Assembly (NCBI RefSeq): GCF_042681745.1
Contig: NZ_JBHUGF010000010.1
Location: 2,170,001 to 2,234,000, forward strand
Origin: Saccharibacillus nicotianae
GTDB taxonomy: Bacteria; Bacillota; Bacilli; Paenibacillales; Paenibacillaceae
Direction: 5' to 3'
Length of the DNA stretch: 64,000 nt
Part shown: piece by piece, positions 52,956 to 60,025 of the stretch
Layout of the letters: every line of letters begins with the position of its first letter
Position numbering within the stretch: position 1 is the stretch's first letter
Made by a program: the position numbers and the translations under genes
The notes under the pieces: generated by a model
What the model was told of the DNA's origin: nothing
Database searches by the model: none
Seen by the model: the letters and a program-made list of their open reading frames with translations, nothing else

Positions 52956-53687
52956 ATGAAAAAGCCTTTAGGTAAAAAGCACATGGTACTTTCTTTTCTG
53001 GGTGGAGCTTTATTTTTCTCGGGCATTTCGTTCGCGGCGGATGCCACAACAGTCACTCCGAATACAGATGCTTTAAAATTTTATGTAGATGGCGAACAAA
53101 AGATTACTTCTGCTCAATATAATAATCAGGGTAGTATGGTTCCACAGTCTTTCAGGTATAGCGGCACTACGTATGTACCTATTCGCCATGTTAGCGATCT
53201 GCTAGGTAACAAAATGTACTGGGAACCTCAATCTGCAACGATCTCTGTTAACAGTCCTGTTGTAGAAATCAAAAATAGTAAAGGTGAATCGATAGGTACG
53301 GCTATCCTTACACAAGATCAAAATAATGTGAATATCAAAGTTGATGTGAAAAATTTACCCGTCGGTAAACATGGAATTCATGTTCACCAATCAGCTATCA
53401 CCAATAACGACTTTGCTACAGCAGGATCGCATCTGAATCCAGAAGGACATGAACATGGTCGACTCAATCCCAAAGGACAACATACAGGCGATCTACCTAA
53501 CTTAGAAGTAGCCGCAGATGGTACAGCTAATACGACAATGGTGTTGCCGAATGCGACTTTAGAAAAAGGAGCTAAACACTCTCTTTTAGGGGCTTCGATT
53601 ATTATTCACGCTGCTCCTGATGATGAGATGACTGATCCGACAGGAAATTCAGGAGATCGTATTGCTGGAGGAAATATTCCACAGTAA
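52956..53687 (+). CDS. sodC: Secreted Cu/Zn superoxide dismutase with copper-amine-oxidase-like stalk
   Basis: This 243-residue exported protein has a signal peptide (residues 1 to about 28), a stalk (about 35-100, with TTYVPIRHVSDLLGN) and a SodC domain (about 102-243). All metal ligands are present: His142, His144, His159 and His218 for copper, and His159, His167, His176 and Asp179 for zinc. Arg235 matches the substrate-guiding Arg. In contrast to usual enzymes there is no cysteine anywhere, so the conserved disulfide is missing. B. subtilis YojM lacks a copper ligand; this protein does not, so activity is likely. AAAGGAGGAG precedes the ATG. Confidence 0.92.
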   Translation: MKKPLGKKHMVLSFLGGALFFSGISFAADATTVTPNTDALKFYVDGEQKITSAQYNNQGSMVPQSFRYSGTTYVPIRHVSDLLGNKMYWEPQSATISVNSPVVEIKNSKGESIGTAILTQDQNNVNIKVDVKNLPVGKHGIHVHQSAITNNDFATAGSHLNPEGHEHGRLNPKGQHTGDLPNLEVAADGTANTTMVLPNATLEKGAKHSLLGASIIIHAAPDDEMTDPTGNSGDRIAGGNIPQ

Positions 53688-53745
53688 TAGAATCTATGCA
53701 GTAATTGAATGTATAAGGATAGGAAAAAAATACATGTTTATTTCA

Positions 53746-53776
53746 AAACTCTCTATATCGATTAGGGAGTTTTTTC
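53746..53776 (+). terminator. Terminator after sodC
   Basis: AAAACTCTCTA pairs with TAGGGAGTTTT, followed by TT. Confidence 0.75.
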
Positions 53777-53921
53777 ACGTACTCATCTTTTATCTCAGAA
53801 TTTGGCGTTAGATTACCTTTTTATCTATTAGATTGATATTCAACATGATCTAACGTAGAAGTATCTTTCGCTATCGACTATACTGGTTATATCGCATTTT
53901 TTCGTGAAAGAGGTGTCAGAT

Positions 53922-54233
53922 ATGCCCATTCTTCGCAAGCCGATCAGACGTACACGACAGATTATCACATTGATTGCTATTGCCGTAGTGGCTTTGACGT
54001 TTCTATATGTAAGTAGTATTAAGACAACAGAAGGTGTATTCCGCGTGGTCGGCGTAACCGATCAAGGTATTGTGGTTCAACAAGGGCAAGAAACTGCTAA
54101 TCTCAAAACAACACCGGATATTATGCAGTTGGTACAGATCGACCAGCTTTACTTTATCCGCTATCATTCAGACTGGATACGCCATCCCAAGTTAGAAGAT
54201 ATTCAACTGGTCTCTCCAAAAAGTGCAGGGTGA
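53922..54233 (+). CDS. Small membrane-anchored protein of unknown function
   Basis: This 103-residue protein has a basic N-terminus, one membrane helix (residues about 12-32, IITLIAIAVVALTFLYVSS) and an extracytoplasmic domain of about 65 residues of beta-rich composition (GVFRVVGVTDQGIVVQQGQE). ATG at 53922 is chosen because AGAGGTG lies 8 bases upstream. I recognise no family. It is a single gene between sodC and a convergent lipoprotein gene. Confidence 0.65.
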   Translation: MPILRKPIRRTRQIITLIAIAVVALTFLYVSSIKTTEGVFRVVGVTDQGIVVQQGQETANLKTTPDIMQLVQIDQLYFIRYHSDWIRHPKLEDIQLVSPKSAG

Positions 54234-54258
54234 CTAATTAAAGTTATATCTCCTGTCA

Positions 54259-55128
54259 TTATCTAGGTCTGAGAATATCACTATCGTAACCGATATTGTT
54301 TAATATCGTGAGACCATCTTTATACTCTACCGTTTGTTCCCCTGTCCATTTTTGGTGAAGTCCGTATTCTATTAATTCTTTTACTCTAGCGGGATGGTTC
54401 AAATTGTATAGTATCTTCTCTTGCTCCTTAAAATGATGTAATTCGATTCCTATTAATAAAGGGCAACCTGCAATCACATCATCCCAAGTTGTAAAATGAT
54501 AAATTAGTGCCAGATTTTTTTGATTCTGCAATGTAATTTTTAGACGTATTTGCCATTGTCCATTTTGATAAAAATCTTTTAGAACGTATACATATGTATT
54601 TTCGTTAACGATAATCGTTCTTATTTTTTTCTTCATATTCTCGACTCCTATACTACTCACATATTCTGCATTGTATTGAATACACAAAATGACTTCATCG
54701 GTTGCTTCTCCTTTCACTCCTTTAATATAAAGAGTCCCTTTTCCTTCGTCTGTTATATTTTCAGTTTCTCTTTTTACAGTAGTATTGTTATTATTTTTGT
54801 TGTTGTCTTGTGAATACATAAATGCGGTTTCAATCGTTTGATAGCCTTTACCAAATACATACATATACTTATAACCATGCTTCAAATCACCATTATCAAT
54901 CGTATATAAATAGATATGATTTTTAGAATGATCGGCACGAGATTGCTGTAGCCATTCATGAATAGACTTTTGATGTTGTGGCTCAATGGTATTGAATTGG
55001 TATGTATAAATATCTTGCAATAGCGCTTTCTCTACTTCTTGCTTAGGATCTACACTGTAGGCAGGTGTAGTACAACTAGCAAGTAAAATCATACTGCTTA
55101 TAGATAAACTACTTATTATTTTACGCAT
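54259..55128 (-). CDS. Lipoprotein of unknown function
   Basis: This 289-residue secreted protein has a signal peptide and a lipobox, ILLASC (Cys near residue 19), so it is lipid-anchored. The rest is hydrophilic, with no known motif: HKSIHEWLQQSR near 45, an Asn-rich run near 107-115, and a C-terminal KDGLTILNNIGYD. ATG at 55128 is chosen for AGGAGTCACT. The mature domain looks like a stress or germination-type lipoprotein, but I cannot assign a family. Confidence 0.6.
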   Translation of the reverse strand: MRKIISSLSISSMILLASCTTPAYSVDPKQEVEKALLQDIYTYQFNTIEPQHQKSIHEWLQQSRADHSKNHIYLYTIDNGDLKHGYKYMYVFGKGYQTIETAFMYSQDNNKNNNNTTVKRETENITDEGKGTLYIKGVKGEATDEVILCIQYNAEYVSSIGVENMKKKIRTIIVNENTYVYVLKDFYQNGQWQIRLKITLQNQKNLALIYHFTTWDDVIAGCPLLIGIELHHFKEQEKILYNLNHPARVKELIEYGLHQKWTGEQTVEYKDGLTILNNIGYDSDILRPR

Positions 55129-55156
55129 AGTGACTCCTATTCTCAGATAAATGAAT

Positions 55157-55204
55157 ATCAAAGGATCTTATCAACTCAAATAAGAATAGATAAGATCCTT
55201 TGAT
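55157..55204. terminator. Terminator after the GNAT gene
   Basis: A perfect 16-bp stem ATCAAAGGATCTTATC/GATAAGATCCTTTGAT is present with a 16-base loop. Confidence 0.88.
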
Positions 55205-55252
55205 TGCTTATAACCAAAATCTTGGATATTTTCGATGCTCAATCGTAAAAAA

Positions 55253-55741
55253 TCACAAAACCAATAACATCGTAATCGATGTACCAACAACACTAACTTC
55301 TTGAAATCCTAATCGTTCATACAAGCGCACAACAGGATTGCTCGGATCAACACTTAATGAGACTTGAGCGATCTGCTGTTGGCGCAATTCAGTCAGTAAA
55401 GCTTGCATAAGCGCTGTACCTACACCTTGTCCGCGATACTCATCCAATACAGCTAATCCTAACTCTGGTGTCACATCGTCAATATAACCGTATCCTTGAT
55501 TGTCTGCTGGCAATACTCTAGCCGTTACAGCTCCAATCGGTTGTTGTTGGTCATTGATTGCTATATAGCCGACATCTCCAGCTTGACCCCAATCTTCTAG
55601 GTACTTCGCTAGATGCGGCTCATTAACCACTTCCCGATCAAACGGTTTTTCCCCTTCGCGCACATATAAGGATAAATATAATGTTTCCCATAAAAAAGCC
55701 TGATCGTCTGCGGTCACTGCCCGGATACTCCATGTATACAT
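55253..55741 (-). CDS. GNAT-family N-acetyltransferase
   Basis: This 162-residue acetyltransferase has the GNAT acetyl-CoA loop in ELGLAVLDEYRGQGVGTALMQALLTELRQQ near residues 85-114, with Q/RxxGxG/A as EYRGQGVGTAL, and a C-terminal VDPSNPVVRLYERLGFQEV. It moves acetyl to an unknown amine substrate. ATG at 55741 is chosen for AAAGGAGTTG. Gene 46 bases downstream of a TPR protein gene, possibly one operon. Confidence 0.9.
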   Translation of the reverse strand: MYTWSIRAVTADDQAFLWETLYLSLYVREGEKPFDREVVNEPHLAKYLEDWGQAGDVGYIAINDQQQPIGAVTARVLPADNQGYGYIDDVTPELGLAVLDEYRGQGVGTALMQALLTELRQQQIAQVSLSVDPSNPVVRLYERLGFQEVSVVGTSITMLLVL

Positions 55742-55786
55742 AGCAAACAACTCCTTTATTTATATATGTATTCTGTCTATACCTGC

Positions 55787-56275
55787 TTATTCCCATACCT
55801 GATCTAACTTATCGGCATAAAATAATATCGCTCGCTGATACCGTTCAATCCCTTTATCATTTGTAGTCTCGGCAAGTTCAGTCATTAACAACTGCATGCC
55901 TTCTGCATATTGTTCTAGATTGTACAGCACCATTGCATAAAACACTTTAAATTCTCGTGCTTCAGGATAGTCTTGAATCGCTTGCTTAAAAAGAGATGCT
56001 GCTTTGTCATAATGAGCCAATGTGCGATACGTACTACCCAGTCCAAGCATCGCTCCCTGGCGATCGTCACCTTGTAGTCCATTAGCGATCGCTTGCTCAT
56101 AATACGGAACAGCTTCTGCTTCTAATCCTAAATTGTCATACGTCCATGCGACATGATATAACAACACAGGATCATGTGGATTGTCCGATAATAAAGCCAG
56201 CAATTTCGTGCGCGCTTCTTCGGCTTGTCCATTTTGACGTAATTGAATCGCTTCTTGCATCTGAGTATTTATCAT
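55787..56275 (-). CDS. Tetratricopeptide repeat protein
   Basis: This 162-residue protein consists almost entirely of TPR-like helices. Units include EAIQLRQNGQAEEARTKLLALL, PVLLYHVAWTYDNLGLEAEAVPYYEQAI, and LGSTYRTLAHYDKAASLFKQAI (residues about 5-115). TPR proteins bind peptides or partner proteins; the partner is unknown. ATG at 56275 is chosen for AAAGGAAGAAC. The upstream neighbour is the barnase gene. Confidence 0.85.
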   Translation of the reverse strand: MINTQMQEAIQLRQNGQAEEARTKLLALLSDNPHDPVLLYHVAWTYDNLGLEAEAVPYYEQAIANGLQGDDRQGAMLGLGSTYRTLAHYDKAASLFKQAIQDYPEAREFKVFYAMVLYNLEQYAEGMQLLMTELAETTNDKGIERYQRAILFYADKLDQVWE

Positions 56276-56366
56276 CTTGGTTCTTCCTTTCAACTTGTTG
56301 TTCCTATACTTCAATCTTGATTCGATCTATTATCTGTTCCTATGAGATCGCTATCATTATAACAAA

Positions 56367-56389
56367 AGACCGACAATGATTGTCGATCT
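56367..56389 (-). terminator. Terminator after the barnase gene
   Basis: CGACAATCATTGTCG is palindromic and flanked by AGAT/GTCT, followed on the minus strand by TTTT. Confidence 0.8.
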
Positions 56390-56422
56390 TCGATGATGAA
56401 ATATGAAGTTGTATAGACACAT

Positions 56423-56992
56423 TTATTTGATTTGCTGAAAAGAATCATAGTGATCGGTTGTCTTATATATTAAGCCATCGGTAGAATATAATATCCTATT
56501 GGCTCCACGAAAACCAGACGTGTAATTGATATCGGCTTCATGCCATTTGCGTCCTTTGGAAGTTGGCAACAATTTCTCATAGTTACTAAAATAGTCGCCG
56601 CCAATACTTTTACCAGGTGCTACTTTATCCAGATTCCCTTTCGACGATTCCCAGCCCAACACTTGTGCTTGAGACTTGGTGATATAGTTACAAGGTAATT
56701 TTTTGTACTCTTTCAGATAATTCGCAACGCCGTCAAAGGTATTGATAACTTTGCAAGTGTTCGATGAATTAGACTTGCTGGTATTGCTACTCTGGTTGTT
56801 TTGGGCTTTGCTAGTGTTGTTTGTCGATTTACTTGGTGATCCATTCGATGTCTGCGAATCATTCGAATCTACCTGTGCGGTCTGGTTAGATGCTGTGGTA
56901 CTTGTATTGGTAGACGATCCATCTTGCAACTGGGTGATAAAGATGACGCCCAATACAAGGATTAATACAATACCTGATAATATCTTTTTCAA
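56423..56992 (-). CDS. Membrane-anchored barnase-type ribonuclease
   Basis: This 189-residue protein starts with a membrane helix (residues 4-22), then an Asn/Ser/Thr-rich linker (about 25-79), and a barnase domain (81-189) similar from end to end to B. amyloliquefaciens barnase. Catalytic residues are retained: Lys118, Glu152, Arg162, Arg166 and His181 (barnase K27, E73, R83, R87, H102). It cleaves RNA after guanosine and would be active outside the membrane. Cys80 and Cys101 might form a disulfide absent from barnase. No barstar homologue is visible here. The anchor and linker are unusual, since barnase is normally a freely secreted enzyme. Confidence 0.93.
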   Translation of the reverse strand: MKKILSGIVLILVLGVIFITQLQDGSSTNTSTTASNQTAQVDSNDSQTSNGSPSKSTNNTSKAQNNQSSNTSKSNSSNTCKVINTFDGVANYLKEYKKLPCNYITKSQAQVLGWESSKGNLDKVAPGKSIGGDYFSNYEKLLPTSKGRKWHEADINYTSGFRGANRILYSTDGLIYKTTDHYDSFQQIK

Positions 56993-57194
56993 AAAAATGC
57001 CCCCTGTTCGATCTCTCTATGTTGTGATTGATTATATACTCTTCATGATAACATACCCTATTTAGAGAGCATTGATGTAGGTTGGTGATAGAACATTTTT
57101 GCGGTATACTGGTGAAATGATTTTATCAAATGCATGCCCTCTTACATATTGAACATTGAAATGATTGATTATAATTTAAAAGGAGTACTTTCTA

Positions 57195-57464
57195 TTGAAA
57201 TTCAAAATAGTATTACTAACTACAGTGTTTAGTCTGGCTTTATTTATCACTATGATCCAACCTCAGCCTATCTATGCTGAACCATCTAATCAAAGCGATT
57301 CTGTACTCAAAGAACGCCTAATGAAACAATACGGTTTGACACCGCATGAAGAAATGGAGCCTTACAATTCTCATAGTGACTATGGTATTAGTAAAAAAAT
57401 AGATAAAAACTATTCTTACCCTTTTTTGCTTACTACATTTATTCGCCTTTATTGCCGTTTCTAA
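57195..57464 (+). CDS. Short secreted protein, possibly truncated
   Basis: This 89-residue frame begins at TTG, 10 bases after AAAAGGAG. It has a signal peptide (residues 1 to about 28, ending YAEP) and a hydrophilic middle (VLKERLMKQYGLTPHEEMEPY). The C-terminus after residue 72 looks unnatural. A +1 shift at the CCTTTTTTG run near 57419 would yield a hydrophobic C-terminus ending LPFLID, so a frameshift or decay is possible. I do not recognise the family. Confidence 0.5.
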   Translation: MKFKIVLLTTVFSLALFITMIQPQPIYAEPSNQSDSVLKERLMKQYGLTPHEEMEPYNSHSDYGISKKIDKNYSYPFLLTTFIRLYCRF

Positions 57465-57540
57465 TTGACTAGGTTGAACTGGCTTTTTCAGATAACATGT
57501 ATGAATACGCTAAGTTTCATTATATTCGGATAAGTATGGC

Positions 57541-58041
57541 TTATAATATATTTTTAAAAAATTCTAATTGTGTACTTATTTCGTTAATTTCTTTCTCAAA
57601 AATAGAAAAAACCTCTTGTCTTTGTTGTTCAAGCAACAATGTATGATGTTTATTATTTTCAACTACATTTAATTGATTAAAAAAATAATCGTAATTCTTG
57701 TTAGCATATGGCATACCATCAGTGTACATTCCAGCGTTCAATAGAAAATTCGACCAAGATAGATGCTCTTCTACATATTTCACATACAAACAAGCAATGT
57801 AAAGATTACATTTATAGCGGATATCAAATTCTTCACATGAATCAAAACTAGCATATAATAAAGCAATATTCCCTGCTATTTCTGGATCTTTAGTCATACT
57901 GAGTTCAATAATCCAATAAGGCGTCTTATCATTCTTTTCAATAATTGCGTCACAAAAAGGGTAATAATATTGATAATCTATTAATTGGCTTCGAATCATT
58001 ATACTAAGTTTTATGGCAAATGTTCGATCTATACTTATCAT
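57541..58041 (-). CDS. Protein of unknown function, immunity-like context
   Basis: This 166-residue cytoplasmic protein contains several aromatic-rich helices (IDYQYYYPFCDAI, WSNFLLNAGMYTDGMPY). I recognise no motif. ATG at 58041 is chosen, 11 bases after AAGGAGAG; GTG at 58053 overlaps that site. Placement between a barnase and a WapI-like immunity gene suggests it may be an immunity or toxin-neutralising protein, but there is no direct evidence. Base composition is AT-rich. Confidence 0.55.
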   Translation of the reverse strand: MISIDRTFAIKLSIMIRSQLIDYQYYYPFCDAIIEKNDKTPYWIIELSMTKDPEIAGNIALLYASFDSCEEFDIRYKCNLYIACLYVKYVEEHLSWSNFLLNAGMYTDGMPYANKNYDYFFNQLNVVENNKHHTLLLEQQRQEVFSIFEKEINEISTQLEFFKNIL

Positions 58042-58174
58042 CGTGCATGTCACTCTCCTTATGCTGCCTCAAACGAATGAATTCAGCATTTAATTATTCG
58101 ACCTCAGTTATTTTGCACATATCTACTTTTATGTAATGCTTGAAATTCCCTTTGATTTCATTTTAATAATTAAC

Positions 58175-58627
58175 TCATTGTTTGGTGGAACGCTGTGGAA
58201 ATTCTACAATCATGTGATCCAATTGCTGTATAAGATCGTACAAAACCTCTTCCGGCAATTCCATAATGAGATTTTTTTCTACCGTTTGCCTACCATGCTT
58301 CATTAAAGCTTTAGGATAAAAAGATTGAGATATACCTATTTCTACTGTTCCATTTGGAATATATGTAAAGCTTAGTTCAGGTTCCATAAAAAAGAAGGTC
58401 TGCCACACCACATTCTGTACTCGTATCGAACTAAACCAATCTCGTAAGTCCTGCAATTCTTTGGCTAGCATACAAGAACTGCTCGCCTCCCACTGTAATC
58501 CATTCTCATCTTGAGCGATCAACTGCACCGTTAGCCAGTCATCATACATATCTTCAACTTTTTCTGGTGGATAATCATAATGTAAGATGTTGAGTTCAAA
58601 TCGAATATTTCCACTGATCCATAGCAT
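58175..58627 (-). CDS. WapI-like immunity family protein (tentative)
   Basis: This 150-residue protein contains a beta-rich region DYPPEKVEDMYDDWLTVQLIAQDENG near residues 18-43 and LAKELQDLRDWF near 54, a pattern I associate with the WapI immunity family of contact-dependent toxins in Bacillales. The family assignment is from memory of motifs and is tentative. No toxin gene (long RHS/YD-repeat or WXG protein) is in the window. It would act in the cytoplasm by binding a toxin. Confidence 0.55.
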   Translation of the reverse strand: MLWISGNIRFELNILHYDYPPEKVEDMYDDWLTVQLIAQDENGLQWEASSSCMLAKELQDLRDWFSSIRVQNVVWQTFFFMEPELSFTYIPNGTVEIGISQSFYPKALMKHGRQTVEKNLIMELPEEVLYDLIQQLDHMIVEFPQRSTKQ

Positions 58628-58699
58628 GTGATGTACCGCCTTTATTAAATTTTAATAGGAGTTGTGTTTGTATTATCTGATACGTTATCTTCTAGTCAA

Positions 58700-59104
58700 T
58701 TAAAAACGTTTATTAAATTGCGGTCTTAACTTATCAATCAAGAAAACTTCTAATGCTGCTAACCAATGCCAATCTTCATTATCTTCAAAAATAATCAATC
58801 CATACGTAGTGTTAGGATCAGTAATAACATCATCCCATCCATCTAAACCTCCTAGTGCATTAGCTTGTTGATATACTCTATTCCCTAGACCTACATTCGG
58901 AGTAGCTCTACCTACGTATTTCACAGTATCATTTTGCAAAAAGTAGTATACACCAGCTTGTTTAGACCAAGCTTGTTCTTTTTTAGGTATGCTTCTTAAT
59001 TCGATCAAAGTAACAGGAGCAGAAACAAAATCCTTATACTGGATTCTTTGCAGAAATGTATTCGTTAAATTCACTAATGTTTGTTCATCTCGTTTGATAG
59101 TCAT
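58700..59104 (-). CDS. GIY-YIG nuclease-like protein
   Basis: This 134-residue protein has a small GIY-YIG fold: AGVYYFLQNDTVKYVGRA near residues 51-68 (GVYYF and YVGR correspond to the GIY and YIG strands), Arg in LGNRVYQQ near 76, Glu in ALEVFLIDKLRPQFNKRF near 118-134. Key Tyr, Arg and Glu positions are retained, so nuclease activity is possible. It lacks other domains. Its role in this accessory region is unknown. Confidence 0.75.
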   Translation of the reverse strand: MTIKRDEQTLVNLTNTFLQRIQYKDFVSAPVTLIELRSIPKKEQAWSKQAGVYYFLQNDTVKYVGRATPNVGLGNRVYQQANALGGLDGWDDVITDPNTTYGLIIFEDNEDWHWLAALEVFLIDKLRPQFNKRF

Positions 59105-59438
59105 GGCTTTGTAATGACTCCTTTATAATAAGAATGTATTATAATTTAATGTACATTTGAAAAAGTATATTAAAAAAACTCATACAACCCATTTACAAAA
59201 TAATTATAATCATCATTATCAATGATCTTATCCCCATAGCCTTCAAAAAAGATTTGTTTATCCTCCTTAATAGAACTCTTTTGTTTTACATAGACTTTCT
59301 AGGTTCTCCAAGCATCAGTTACACAAATACGATTTCAGTCGATACAACAGCTTATATTTAAAAGAATAATAGTTACGAAGCTAAAAAAATAACGTATAGA
59401 TTTTACGCTTTATTCGGGCGTAGCATCTACACGTCATT
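59105..59438. other. Intergenic region with a gene remnant
   Basis: AT-rich, with no intact gene. A C-terminal remnant is described in its own entry; otherwise nothing was recognised. Confidence 0.45.
59170..59298 (-). pseudogene. C-terminal remnant of an unknown gene
   Basis: A minus-strand frame of about 42 codons, bounded upstream by TAG, reads protein-like sequence ending FVNGLYEFF before TAA, with FFEGYGDKIID before it. It lacks a start with a ribosome site. It looks like the tail of a deleted gene, perhaps immunity-related. Confidence 0.35.
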
Positions 59439-59612
59439 TTATTTATCCAAAGAAATTGTACCTTTGTCTTTTTCATATTCTTCAATATGCTGTTCAATTA
59501 GATACTCGATCTGCATCGCTATAGAACGTTTATTTCTCTCAGCAATCACTCTAATTTTCTCGAAGTTCTCTTCTTTCAATCTTAGGGTGAACACTCTTTT
59601 ATCTGTAGCCAT
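59439..59612 (-). CDS. Ribbon-helix-helix repressor (Arc-like)
   Basis: This 57-residue protein has the RHH plan: a strand KRVFTLRLKEE (residues 4-14), helix ENFEKIRVIAERN and helix SIAMQIEYLIEQHIEEYEKD. It would dimerise and insert paired strands in the major groove. ATG at 59612 is chosen for GAGGAGATTTCATTC. It is divergent from a 90-residue protein gene, and the shared region contains at least three copies of AGTGAYRTCA, its predicted operators. Such repressors are common in prophages and conjugative elements. Confidence 0.82.
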   Translation of the reverse strand: MATDKRVFTLRLKEENFEKIRVIAERNKRSIAMQIEYLIEQHIEEYEKDKGTISLDK

Positions 59613-59631
59613 GAATGAAATCTCCTCAAAA

Positions 59632-59740
59632 AGTGATGTCATTATTGTATCATTGTGAATTAATCACATATACGATCACCTTGACATCTAAGTGATATCA
59701 CTTTAGAATAAAATCAATTATTGAAAGTGACATCACCTTT
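59632..59740. promoter_or_regulatory. Operator array for the ribbon-helix-helix repressor
   Basis: AGTGATGTCA at 59632-59641, half-site TGACATC at 59682-59688, perfect palindrome AAGTGATATCACTT at 59690-59703 and AAGTGACATCACCTT at 59725-59739. The repeated element AGTGAYRTCA flanks both divergent genes. Confidence 0.75.
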
Positions 59741-59752
59741 GGAGGTAAACTA

Positions 59753-60025
59753 ATGGATGAGTTTGAGAAAGCTTTTAATCAGTTTAAGTCAATGCGTATG
59801 GAGAGCATTGCAAATGTAACTATTTATAGTTCAGAAGAGTATAAGAAATTGATGATAGATAGTGATCGGCTGTTTACCGAGTTATGTACATATGTGAAAC
59901 CAGAGGGAATGAAGTTGTTGATGGATTATTGTAATGTAGTGACTCTGCTACAAGGAATAGCAGAGTCGGTGATGTATGAGCAGGGGTTAAGGGATGGATT
60001 AATTTTTACTACAACTCATCTATAA
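59753..60025 (+). CDS. Small protein of phage/ICE type (DUF6809-like)
   Basis: This 90-residue helical protein has LFTELCTYVKPEGMKLLMDYCNVVTLLQGIAESVMYEQGLRDGL as its main part (residues about 40-84), a pattern resembling DUF6809 proteins of Firmicute prophages and ICEs; the assignment is tentative. TTTGGAGGTAAAC precedes the ATG, overlapping the last operator copy, so repressor binding would block translation initiation and transcription alike. It converges on the DUF4041 gene with stops overlapping by 6 bases. Confidence 0.7.
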   Translation: MDEFEKAFNQFKSMRMESIANVTIYSSEEYKKLMIDSDRLFTELCTYVKPEGMKLLMDYCNVVTLLQGIAESVMYEQGLRDGLIFTTTHL

